Positions 32,358-39,557 of a stretch of DNA of 64,000 bases are shown here, piece after piece; position 1 is the first letter of the stretch, and each line of letters opens with the position of its first letter. Under the pieces are notes generated by a model that saw nothing but the letters and a program-made list of their open reading frames with translations, did not search any database and was not told where the DNA came from. This stretch comes from Dyella marensis (GTDB lineage Bacteria; Pseudomonadota; Gammaproteobacteria; Xanthomonadales; Rhodanobacteraceae), in the NCBI RefSeq assembly GCF_900112865.1, contig NZ_FONH01000003.1, positions 429,269 to 493,268 on the forward strand. Direction: 5' to 3'. Position numbers and translations under genes: made by a program.

Positions 32358-33425
32358 CTAAAGCGGCGCCACCTGAACCTCCGCCACGCCAAGCAGCCCG
32401 GCCAGCGGTACGTGGGCGACCGTCTGGCGCGGGCTGACGGTAAGCCGCTGCCGGCGCAACAGGTCGAGGAACATCTCCGCTAGCGGCAGCACCATGTGCT
32501 GTCCCCAGCAGCGCTCGGACTTGTGTCCGAAGGGAAGGTAGCCGGGCAGGTCGTCGGCAGAGAGATGCTTCCAGCGCTCCGGCAGAAATTCGTCCGGGTC
32601 GTCCCAGAGTGCGGGAGCGCGATGGCTGACCAGCGGCAGGATCAGCACGTCGTCCGCCGGACCGATGCGGGCATCGATCGCCGTGTATTCCGGCGAGGCG
32701 TTGCGCAGGATGTTCCACGACGGCGGCAGCAGCCGCAGCGTTTCATACAGGATGTGCCGGTTCGACAGGCCATCGCCGAACGGAGCGCCAAGCCAGATGG
32801 CGTTGGCCACCAGAGTGGAAATGGTGAAGCAGACCGGCGCGGCCGTCCGCCGGTACATGCCCATGGCGTAGCGGCGGTCGTGATAGCTCGTCGCGGCCGC
32901 CGTGGCCACGGCGAGCGCGGAGGCCTGCGGGCGCGGCCGCAGCGGGAACAGCGCACCGGTGGCGACGACCGCCCAGGTCAGCTTGGGCGTCAGTTCCAGG
33001 ATGCGATCCATCAGGAAGCGCAGCCGGCGCGGATCCTCACCCAGAATCAGGTCGCGCAGATAGACGTGCCCGACGTGCGGCCATGGACCGGAGAGATCGA
33101 CATCGTCCGGTACGGGCTTCTTCAGCGCGGCACGCACGTCGCGCGCAATCGCCTGCATGGACTTCAAGGCATCCGGGCGCGGGATGGAGCGGCCATGCAG
33201 GGGTTTGAACGTCGGTCGTTCGAATTCGGTGGCCGGCCTGGCCTTAAGGACCCGGTCGATCAAGTCCGGGCCGGCGACGCCGACCGTGTTGGCATCCAGC
33301 CGGAACAGATCGTCGCCGGCATGCTCGCGCAGGAGTGCCTGGAGCCGGGAGGCGAAGACAGTGGAGCGAACGTGCCTGGCGATCGGTGGCATGGCGGTCG
33401 AGGGCCTTGAGGGTCGGCGGAGCAT
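32358..33425 (-). CDS. Cytochrome P450, probable RiPP crosslinking enzyme
   Basis: A 355-residue P450, short for the superfamily (about 400). The ExxR motif is ETLR (residue about 228) in HILYETLRLLPPSWNILRNA, the PERW element follows in FLPERWKHLS, and the heme-binding loop is PFGHKSERCWGQHM with the Cys ligand at about 306. The region where the I-helix acid-alcohol pair should be reads CFTISTLVANAIWLG, with no AGxxT. It directly follows a 27-codon gene ending in YIWY, so it probably makes aryl-aryl, aryl-ether or similar bonds in that peptide, as CitB does for cittilins. ATG 33425 or ATG 33392 could be the start. Confidence 0.82.
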   Translation of the reverse strand: MLRRPSRPSTAMPPIARHVRSTVFASRLQALLREHAGDDLFRLDANTVGVAGPDLIDRVLKARPATEFERPTFKPLHGRSIPRPDALKSMQAIARDVRAALKKPVPDDVDLSGPWPHVGHVYLRDLILGEDPRRLRFLMDRILELTPKLTWAVVATGALFPLRPRPQASALAVATAAATSYHDRRYAMGMYRRTAAPVCFTISTLVANAIWLGAPFGDGLSNRHILYETLRLLPPSWNILRNASPEYTAIDARIGPADDVLILPLVSHRAPALWDDPDEFLPERWKHLSADDLPGYLPFGHKSERCWGQHMVLPLAEMFLDLLRRQRLTVSPRQTVAHVPLAGLLGVAEVQVAPL

Positions 33426-33458
33426 CCGGCGATGTCCGATGGCACAGCCATCGCCGGA
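33425..33458. promoter_or_regulatory. Inverted repeat at the P450 start codon
   Basis: TCCGGCGATG (33425-33434) and CATCGCCGGA (33449-33458) are perfect 10-base inverted arms. On the minus-strand mRNA the stem ends right at the P450 ATG 33425, so it could mask that start, or it favours use of ATG 33392 instead. Confidence 0.5.
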
Positions 33459-33475
33459 CGCAGGCGGATCGAAAG

Positions 33476-33506
33476 GCGTGTGTTCTCTAGCTCAGAGAAC
33501 ACACGC
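33476..33506 (-). promoter_or_regulatory. Strong intercistronic hairpin between precursor and P450 genes
   Basis: A perfect 13-base inverted repeat (GCGTGTGTTCTCT / AGAGAACACACGC) with a 5-base centre, starting six bases after the precursor stop codon. There is no T-run after it in the minus direction, so it is more likely an mRNA-stability or partial attenuation structure that favours the short precursor cistron over the P450. A DNA operator is the alternative reading. Confidence 0.7.
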
Positions 33507-33512
33507 GATCGC

Positions 33513-33596
33513 TCAGTACCAGATGTACCAGGCGTAGTCCTTCAAGCTTTTCTCGCGCGCCACCAGGTTCTTGATGGCAAAGAGAGTCTTCTTCAT
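33513..33596 (-). CDS. 27-residue putative RiPP precursor peptide, cittilin-like (C-terminus YAWYIWY)
   Basis: A very short gene of 27 codons plus TGA. The peptide starts MKKTLFAIKNLVAREKS, a basic amphipathic leader, and ends LKDYAWYIWY with four Tyr/Trp in the last five residues. On the minus strand an AAAGG ribosome site lies nine bases before the ATG. Known cittilins come from a short precursor with a C-terminal YIYY core that a P450 crosslinks by a biaryl and an aryl-ether bond; here the last four residues are YIWY and a P450 gene follows in the same direction. Length, aromatic C-terminus, order and the hairpin between the genes all support a precursor role. No methyltransferase or transporter gene is adjacent. 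No product is known; the function is inferred. Confidence 0.8.
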   Translation of the reverse strand: MKKTLFAIKNLVAREKSLKDYAWYIWY

Positions 33597-33891
33597 GAAA
33601 GGCACCTTTTCAGTGAGACGTTCGATGTCGTGCATCCCTGCGGCGATGGCGTTCCTTGCGAACCGGAAAGATCGCTTGGATCGACCGGCCGTCGATGAAG
33701 CTATGTCAGAGGGACGCGACGGGATTGTGCGGGTGGGCCAGAAATCTGGTCTCGATGGGCCGCCGGAAGAAAAGGGAGAGGTGTGGGTGTTCGCGGTGTG
33801 AAAGTGTCATCGCGGCAGAGTGTTCACGCCGGCTAATCAATTCCTAATCGCCCGGAAAGAGCATGGCGACTCCTGCCTTGGAATGACTCCC
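33597..33891. other. Intergenic region upstream of the RiPP-like locus and the lipoprotein gene
   Basis: Divergent promoter region of about 295 bases. It must contain the minus-strand promoter of the precursor gene, but I see no convincing -35/-10 pair. Two GTGTTC words at 33787 and 33820 resemble half-sites of the hairpin at 33476. Short open frames on the plus strand here have poor codon character and I do not regard them as genes. Confidence 0.5.
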
Positions 33892-34050
33892 ATGAAGAAA
33901 CTGCTTCTCGTCGCTCTTGCTTGTGCCGGCCTGCTCAGCGGCTGCATCTCAGTGGATCGGCGCGACGACTACCATGAGCATCGTCGCGATCGGTATGAGG
34001 CATGCCGGCAATACCACGATGCGGAATATTGCGACAGATGGCGCGGCTGA
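33892..34050 (+). CDS. Small lipoprotein, hypothetical
   Basis: A 52-residue protein starting MKKLLLVALACAGLLSGCIS, a clear type II signal peptide with lipobox LSGC, so the mature part is only about 35 residues anchored by lipid. The mature part is strongly charged (DRRDDYHEHRRDRYEACRQY) and has three more... two further cysteines. ATG 33883 three codons upstream is an alternative. I do not recognise the family. It would be processed by LspA. Confidence 0.7.
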   Translation: MKKLLLVALACAGLLSGCISVDRRDDYHEHRRDRYEACRQYHDAEYCDRWRG

Positions 34051-34181
34051 CGGGTCATGGCCTTCTATCCATCCCGCATGCGTAGGCGGCTATCACTCCA
34101 GCCTATGCATGACCTGAAGAAACTACGATGCATGGAAGGCATGGGACATTGATTCGCGCCATGCCGGATCGAGCGCCTTCA

Positions 34182-34661
34182 TCAGGAGGCTGACGGGTGG
34201 CCGTTTTCGTCTCGCCCTGGCTCTTGGTCCCGGTCAGGCATCAAGATGATCAGCGGCTTGCAGGCGAGCTGTGAGCAACCCATCAGGTGCGTTGCATTGC
34301 CGTTGCGCCAGGTACTGGTGCCGGCAGCGTTGATCTCGAATTCCCAGGTCGCTCCCTGGATCCGCGCATGCCCCTTGATCGAGCATGGCAGCCAGTAGTA
34401 GTCGTGGAGTTCGCCTTCGCGCAGCTTGCGGCTCAGGCGCCACACCGATGCCGCCTGCTGCTTGTCCAGCGACCATGCCTTGCATGCATCTTCGTCGCTG
34501 GCCACGCCGGGTGCCCCCGGAGCAGGCCGGTAGAGCGATGGCGATACGTCCAGGATGGTGATGGCGTCCTTGTCATCGGCCAGCGCCTGCGACTCGCAGA
34601 GCAGAACCAGCATGCCCGCGCAGGCCCATAACCCCGCGCGGCGCTTCTTGCGTGACGGCAT
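34182..34661 (-). CDS. Hypothetical secreted protein
   Basis: A 159-residue protein. ATG 34661 is chosen because it opens a signal peptide (MPSRKKRRAGLWACAGMLVL...ALADD). The mature part has ITILDVSPSLYRPAPGAPGV, a cysteine near EDACKAWSLDK and further cysteines in WLPCSIKGHARIQG and LMGCSQLACKPLIIL, so disulfide bonds are likely. Open frame continues upstream to 34826 with a low-complexity Ser-rich stretch, and an upstream start is possible. No family recognised. Confidence 0.6.
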   Translation of the reverse strand: MPSRKKRRAGLWACAGMLVLLCESQALADDKDAITILDVSPSLYRPAPGAPGVASDEDACKAWSLDKQQAASVWRLSRKLREGELHDYYWLPCSIKGHARIQGATWEFEINAAGTSTWRNGNATHLMGCSQLACKPLIILMPDRDQEPGRDENGHPSAS

Positions 34662-34881
34662 GCTCTTCGCCGGCGCGCTGCTCGATGGATTCGTCAAAGC
34701 CTGGCTCGAATTTGAGTCGAGCCGGGTGCCTGATGGTTGCAGTGTGAGCATGGCGATCTCTGGATTGACCCGGTTGGCAGGAACGACTGCTGGCCGATAC
34801 GAGCCATCCGTTTGGTAGCCTTCCAATCCACGGGTGGCGGTGCGTCGAGCTTGGTTTGACTATGACCCATCCGGTCGATTC

Positions 34882-35427
34882 ATGGAGGATGCGTTCTTGG
34901 ACGTTTTCGATCTAGCTCGAAACCCGGATCAGATCGGCCCGGCCTATCTCTTCTATCTCAGCTTCGCGATGATCGGCCTGGGCGTGTGCGCTTGCATGCT
35001 GTATCTCGTTCGCGACGGAAGAAAAGGCGCATGGTTCTACCTTCTGGCCGCTTTGGCCGTCACCGCGATCATGTGCTGGTTGATGGCGCATGAGATCCGC
35101 CATGTCCGCGCGGTGAAGGCACAGGTCCTGAGCGGTGGCTTCGCCAGTGTCGAGGGCTGCCTCGATCAGTTCCATCCAGGGCTTGCCAATCCGAGCGAGG
35201 CCGATTCCGGCGTGGAGCAATGGTCCGTGGCGGGGCAGCGATTCGATTACGGCGCAGACGAGATCCGGCTTGGTTATCACGCGGTCGAGCCGGACGGCGG
35301 CCTTGTCCATGCGGATTCATGGGTGCGGGTAGGTTATGTCCGCGATGATCTGCTGGCGCGCAACGACATCGTGCGGCTCGAGGTCGTCCAGCATGCATGT
35401 CCGCCGGCGCCGGACTTCGCCAGATAG
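34882..35427 (+). CDS. Hypothetical membrane protein
   Basis: A 181-residue protein with two transmembrane segments, AYLFYLSFAMIGLGVCACML (residues about 23-42) and WFYLLAALAVTAIMCWLM (about 52-70), followed by a soluble domain of about 110 residues with a Cys in GCLDQFHPG and another in QHACPPAPD. I do not recognise the family. The start is uncertain because no ribosome site stands out; ATG 34882 fits the membrane topology, with an alternative GTG at 34834. Confidence 0.6.
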   Translation: MEDAFLDVFDLARNPDQIGPAYLFYLSFAMIGLGVCACMLYLVRDGRKGAWFYLLAALAVTAIMCWLMAHEIRHVRAVKAQVLSGGFASVEGCLDQFHPGLANPSEADSGVEQWSVAGQRFDYGADEIRLGYHAVEPDGGLVHADSWVRVGYVRDDLLARNDIVRLEVVQHACPPAPDFAR

Positions 35428-35488
35428 GCTGCTGAGATCACAGCCTTCCCGGCGGCCGGTCGGTCCTCGATGGGCGGCGGCCAGATGC

Positions 35489-35815
35489 TCAATCACCGAA
35501 GGCGGCCAGCCCCACACCTCTGCTCACTGCGGCTTTGAGAAGGGCGTGCATCACGTCAAATGCGGCAAGGCCAGGCTGATTCCCTTCCAGTTCGCCTGCG
35601 TTCGCCGTGAAGGTTTCCAGCAACACCGCTACCTGCGCGGGCTTCAGCATCGAGTCTTCGAAGTAGCTGAGTTCCGCACCGGCCTGACGCCCCCTGTCGA
35701 ACAAGCCGGCGAGCGAGCGATGTGCGTCCAGATCCATGGACCCGGCGAGTTCGAGATCGCCCGGATGCTGCGGCATGTCCATGACGAAGGCGGGCACGTA
35801 ATAGATGTCCAGCAT
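35489..35815 (-). CDS. Hypothetical protein
   Basis: A 108-residue acidic protein without signal peptide: it starts MLDIYYVPAFVMDMPQHPGD and includes LAGLFDRGRQAGAELSYFED and a regular helical end MHALLKAAVSRGVGLAAFGD. Codon use is normal for the genome and it is convergent with the preceding membrane protein. It may be an orphan immunity-type or stress protein, but nothing in the sequence shows this. Confidence 0.5.
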   Translation of the reverse strand: MLDIYYVPAFVMDMPQHPGDLELAGSMDLDAHRSLAGLFDRGRQAGAELSYFEDSMLKPAQVAVLLETFTANAGELEGNQPGLAAFDVMHALLKAAVSRGVGLAAFGD

Positions 35816-35950
35816 GCGGGTCGGTTGCCTTCGATGTTTCGACGATCGCCGCAAGCGGCAATGCCAGGGTGAGCCGAGGCCAAGGCGGTTGGAATCGTCG
35901 TTTTTACCCCGGCAGCGTCGGGCCGGGGTGGCATGCGTCAAAACAAAAAA

Positions 35951-35978
35951 GCCCTGGAAGGTTCGATTTCCAGGGCTT
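35951..35978 (-). terminator. Terminator downstream of tRNA-Thr
   Basis: On the minus strand AGCCCTGGAA and TTCCAGGGCT pair around an 8-base loop and are followed by TTTTTTG, beginning about 17 bases after the tRNA. On the plus strand the stem is followed by TTTTC, so it may also act weakly in that direction. Confidence 0.85.
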
Positions 35979-35994
35979 TTCTGATTTTTAAGAT

Positions 35995-36070
35995 GGTGCC
36001 GGAAATAGGAATCGAACCTACGACCTACGCATTACGAATGCGCCGCTCTACCAACTGAGCTATTCCGGCA
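35995..36070 (-). tRNA. tRNA-Thr (anticodon CGU)
   Basis: Read on the minus strand: acceptor arm GCCGGAA/TTCCGGC, D arm TAGCTCAGTTGGTAGAGC, anticodon stem GCGCA/TGCGT with loop TTCGTAA (anticodon CGT), T arm with GGTTCGATTCC, and encoded CCA 3' end at 35995-35997. It reads ACG codons, which are frequent in this high-G+C genome. It marks the right edge of the accessory stretch between ispH and the signalling block. Confidence 0.95.
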
Positions 36071-36364
36071 GCGAGCCGCGAATTTTACGTAACGGCCCCC
36101 GGGCGCGCAAGCGCCAGGCGCGGTGCGGCTTTTGCCGAGCGATTCAGAAGGTTACGTCGATCGCCCGGTTTTTCGGACTGATCCTCATGCCGTACAGGCC
36201 GCGGTCCGTTCCAGAATGCCTGCAAGCCGAGTCAGGCCATGCGTAGGCGCAGCGATCACGGGATTCCCTCGCGGATGACCGAGGAGCATCGAGGCGCCGC
36301 AACCGCGGTGATCCAGGCAGCTGCCGGGCAGGAACGCTCAGGCGGCGGGAGGGGAATTCTGGCA

Positions 36365-38104
36365 ATGCGTCTCATGGCTATCGAGATGTGCATGGGGAGG
36401 CCGGGCGTGATGGCATGGATCGGTGCCAGGCCGCGCTCGGCGAACGAGCTGTCGGCGCTTGCGTTCGCGTCCGCGGTCGAAGCGCCGGAGGGCTGGTTCG
36501 TGCATGCCGCCCTGGGCATGGTGTTGCTGGGCGTGGGCGCGATGGCCTGGTCCCTGCGCCGCCACGCGAGGGAGCAGGCGAGCGCGCGGCGCCGGCGCGA
36601 AGCGGGGAGCGACCGGTACGAAGCGATCTTCCACGCCATGCCTTTCCCGGCGTTCTGCAAGGATGCAAGCGGCGGCTATCTCGCGGTCAATCGTGCCTAC
36701 GAAGATGCCTTCGGTATCGAGGCGCAGCGCCTGATCGGGCGCGACCTGGCGCAGACGAGACATCTGGACCTCGACTGCGAGCGCATGCACGCCGCGCACC
36801 TGCAGGTGATCCGCAGCGCGACGTCGGCGAGCGACGACCTGATCCTGTCCGACGCGCGGCATGGCGCGCGTGCGTTCCGGCTATGGCTGATCGCGATGGG
36901 GCCGCGCCTCGACGGCGTGGCCTTGCTGGGCATCGTGGTGGCCGCGGATCGTCCGCCCCGTCCGGCGGAAACGGCATGCGTGCCGTCCCGCACGGTCCTG
37001 GACCATGCGCTGCTTTCCGCGGTCAGCCACGATGTCCGCACACCGCTGACCGGCATCATGGGGGCGCTCGAACTGCTCGGGTATGCCGAACTCACCACGC
37101 GGCAGCGCGCCCTGGTGAGCGGCGCGGAAAACGCCTCGCGCGCCTTGCAGGACATCCTCGACGACTTGCTGGCGCTGGCCAGGCTGGAAACGGAGGGCAC
37201 TGTGAGGCCTGACCAGCCGATCGACCTGCGCGGGCTGCTTGCCGGCCTGCTGGCGAAGCATGGGACGGGCGGTGGCGTGCTTGACCTCGACGAGCGCCTG
37301 GCGCCCCGCTTGATGGGCGACGGCCATGCGCTGCGCAGGGCCCTGGGCAAGTTGCTGGTCCATTATTTTTCCCTCGGCCTGGGCCGCGCGCCGCGGTGGG
37401 ACGTCCGCGTGCTCGCCCAGGGCGCGCAATGGCAGTCGATTGAGCTGGTGCTGGCGCCGCTTCCGGCCACGGCGGCGCAAGCCGAGGCTTCCGCACCCGC
37501 GAGCCATGGCAACCAGCTGGCGTGGATCGCGGCCTGCAAGTTGTGCGAGTCGATGGGTTTCTCGTTGAGGGAGCAGGGGAGCGGAGGGACCGGGCCGCGC
37601 TTCGTCATGCACGGCTCCCTGCCGCTGGCGGCGGACGAGACACGCCACGAAACCGGCGGCGGTGCGCAATCCCTGGAGGTGGCAGAGCTGGCCCGGCTGG
37701 CGCAGGAAGATGCCGGCCACGTCGCGCGGCGGCTCGCCGACGTATTCGGCGACGACGCTGGCGCCATCGCCGATTACCTGCACCTGGTCCGCAACGAGGA
37801 GCAACGCCTGCAGGCCAACCTCGACGCCGGCGATACGAGTCGCCTGCGCGAGGCGGCGCATTACCTCTCCGGCATGGGTTCGTTCTTCGGTGCGCAACGG
37901 CTGGCCAGCATGGCGACGGCGCTCGAACTCGGCCGGGGCCGGGACGAAGTGATCGAGCGCGCCGAAGCATTGCGTACTTATCTGACCTGTTTCATCGAAT
38001 CCCTGCACGGGAATACGTGCGAAGCCACCGCAATTACGAACAATACGATGGTTATTTCGGATGTGTCGCATGGAAAAGTATCCAGTGCGGCACTAGAACT
38101 TTGA
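36365..38104 (+). CDS. PAS sensor protein with degenerate kinase domain and Hpt domain
   Basis: A 579-residue protein: one transmembrane segment (WFVHAALGMVLLGVGAMAW), a PAS domain starting about residue 80 (YEAIFHAMPFPAFCKDASGG), a HisKA dimerisation helix with SAVSHDVRTPLTGIMGALEL (His at about 222), a degenerate ATPase region, and a C-terminal Hpt domain with AAHYLSGMGSFFGAQRL (His at about 499). The N box expected after LGKLLVHYFSLGLGR lacks its Asn, and G boxes are not recognisable, so ATP binding is doubtful. It probably passes phosphate to the regulators encoded just downstream. ATG 36365 is chosen for its GGAGGGG site; ATG 36239 and 36275 lie in the same frame. Confidence 0.78.
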   Translation: MRLMAIEMCMGRPGVMAWIGARPRSANELSALAFASAVEAPEGWFVHAALGMVLLGVGAMAWSLRRHAREQASARRRREAGSDRYEAIFHAMPFPAFCKDASGGYLAVNRAYEDAFGIEAQRLIGRDLAQTRHLDLDCERMHAAHLQVIRSATSASDDLILSDARHGARAFRLWLIAMGPRLDGVALLGIVVAADRPPRPAETACVPSRTVLDHALLSAVSHDVRTPLTGIMGALELLGYAELTTRQRALVSGAENASRALQDILDDLLALARLETEGTVRPDQPIDLRGLLAGLLAKHGTGGGVLDLDERLAPRLMGDGHALRRALGKLLVHYFSLGLGRAPRWDVRVLAQGAQWQSIELVLAPLPATAAQAEASAPASHGNQLAWIAACKLCESMGFSLREQGSGGTGPRFVMHGSLPLAADETRHETGGGAQSLEVAELARLAQEDAGHVARRLADVFGDDAGAIADYLHLVRNEEQRLQANLDAGDTSRLREAAHYLSGMGSFFGAQRLASMATALELGRGRDEVIERAEALRTYLTCFIESLHGNTCEATAITNNTMVISDVSHGKVSSAALEL

Positions 38105-38216
38105 ACGCCTCACACGGAAGGCCCATCACCGCCTTCTTCCGATACCACGCAACGGCGGAACCGGCATGGGGGTCGGTCTATCCGCCACCCGGGCGCATCC
38201 AAGCCAAGGAGATTCA

Positions 38217-38855
38217 GTGAACATCACCAACGACGCGAATATCCGGATCATTCTGGCGGACGATCATCCGATCATTCGCAGGGGAGTCATGGCAGTACTG
38301 GGCGGGAGCGACATCCGGGTCGTCGGCGAGGCCTCCTGCCCGGTGGAGTTGCTGTCCCTGCTCAGCCGGGTCGAATGCGACGCGGTGGTCACCGACTACA
38401 TCATGCCCAGCGACAGCTCGCCCGACGGCATCCGCCTGATCGAGCGGCTGCGCACGCTCAGGCCCGAGCTGCCGATCGTGGTGCTGACCATGCTGCGCAA
38501 CGTCGGCCTGCTGCAGGCGCTGCTTGCCGCGGGCGTCAAGGCGATCGTGGACAAGTCCACCGCGATGGCCGAAATCCATACCGCGGTCCGCCTGGCGGCA
38601 ACCGGCCATGTCTTCGTCAGCGCCACCTTCGAAGGCCGGCTGGCGCGCTTCGGCGCCCATTCGGTCAACCGCCTGACCGAGCGCGAGGGCGAAATCATCC
38701 GCCTGCTCGTCGCCGGCATGAGCGTGACCGAGATCGCGCGCAAGCTGGATCGCAGCGTGAAGACGGTGAGCAAGCAGAAGACCGACGCGATGAAGAAGCT
38801 GGGCCTGCGCTCCGACATGGAGATCTATGCCTATGCGACCGAGGTGGGCTACTGA
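38217..38855 (+). CDS. Response regulator, NarL/RcsB type (1)
   Basis: A 212-residue regulator. The receiver domain has the acidic pair in IILADDHPII, phospho-acceptor Asp at about residue 60 in VVTDYIMP and Lys in AIVDKSTAM; the C-terminal LuxR-type helix-turn-helix reads LTEREGEIIRLLVAGMSVTE then IARKLDRSVKTVSKQKTDAM. The start is GTG 38217 with AAGGAG five bases upstream. The inserted SDSSPDG loop after the Asp and the KQK motif resemble RcsB. It follows the Hpt sensor gene by 112 bases and resembles the regulator at 45398. Confidence 0.88.
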   Translation: MNITNDANIRIILADDHPIIRRGVMAVLGGSDIRVVGEASCPVELLSLLSRVECDAVVTDYIMPSDSSPDGIRLIERLRTLRPELPIVVLTMLRNVGLLQALLAAGVKAIVDKSTAMAEIHTAVRLAATGHVFVSATFEGRLARFGAHSVNRLTEREGEIIRLLVAGMSVTEIARKLDRSVKTVSKQKTDAMKKLGLRSDMEIYAYATEVGY

Positions 38856-38925
38856 CGGCTTTCCCGCCCTCGTCTTGTCTTCCGTGGCCGCCGGCCATGG
38901 CGAATCACTACAGGTATGCCGCGAC

Positions 38926-39555
38926 ATGTTTACTGCCGTCGTCGTCGACGATCACCCGATGGTCAACGGGGCGCTCCGCGCCATGCTGGAACGGAGCGGG
39001 GAGTTCAAGGTGCTGGCCGAATGCGGCAACGGCCAGTCGGCGCTCTCGGTCGCCACGGAACTGCAGCCGGACCTGCTCGTCATCGACCTGGACATCCCGC
39101 AGCTGGACGGCATCGAGGTGATCTGCCGCCTGCGCGAAAGCGGCCGGCCGCTGGCCATCCTGATGATCTCCGCCGGCGAGGAAACGGTCAGCGGCGTGCG
39201 CGCGTTCCGCGCCGGCGCGGATGGCTTCGTGCACAAGAGCGCGCCGATGGAGGACGTGGTCGCGGCGGCGCAGCTGATCGTGCGCGGCAAGATCTATTTC
39301 AGCCGCGGCATCATGGACGCCGCGGCCAGCCTGGGCTGCAAGGGCGCGCAAAGTCCGCTGCGCGAGCTGGGGCGGCGCGAGTTCGAAGTGTTCCGTTGCC
39401 TGGCCCTGGGGATGTCCAACATCGACATCGCGCGGCACATGGCGATCAGCAACAAGACCGTCAGCGCGCACAAGCGCAACCTGATGGACAAGCTGGGCCT
39501 GGCGAACATCCGCGACGTGATCGAGCTGGCGCGCCAGCATCGCATCGTCGAGTGA
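38926..39555 (+). CDS. Response regulator, NarL type (2)
   Basis: A 209-residue regulator with receiver (AVVVDDHPMVNGALRAMLER, phospho-acceptor Asp at about 54 in VIDLDIPQLDG, Lys in GFVHKSAPM) and a LuxR-type HTH domain (LGRREFEVFRCLALGMSNID, IARHMAISNKTVSAHKRNLM). ATG 38926 opens the receiver; 70 bases separate it from the previous regulator, so both may be made from one transcript with the Hpt sensor. The two regulators are only distantly alike, which suggests different targets for a shared phosphate donor. Confidence 0.88.
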   Translation: MFTAVVVDDHPMVNGALRAMLERSGEFKVLAECGNGQSALSVATELQPDLLVIDLDIPQLDGIEVICRLRESGRPLAILMISAGEETVSGVRAFRAGADGFVHKSAPMEDVVAAAQLIVRGKIYFSRGIMDAAASLGCKGAQSPLRELGRREFEVFRCLALGMSNIDIARHMAISNKTVSAHKRNLMDKLGLANIRDVIELARQHRIVE

Positions 39556-39557
39556 GC

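Noticed and set aside
33571..33801. Plus-strand open frame of 76 codons across the RiPP-like promoter region
   Set aside because: It overlaps the precursor gene antisense, has no ribosome site and no recognisable protein character.
35951..35978. GGTTCGATTTCC in the terminator loop, considered as a tRNA T-arm remnant or att site
   Set aside because: It is only about ten bases, in the opposite orientation to the tRNA, and forms part of a normal terminator stem-loop.
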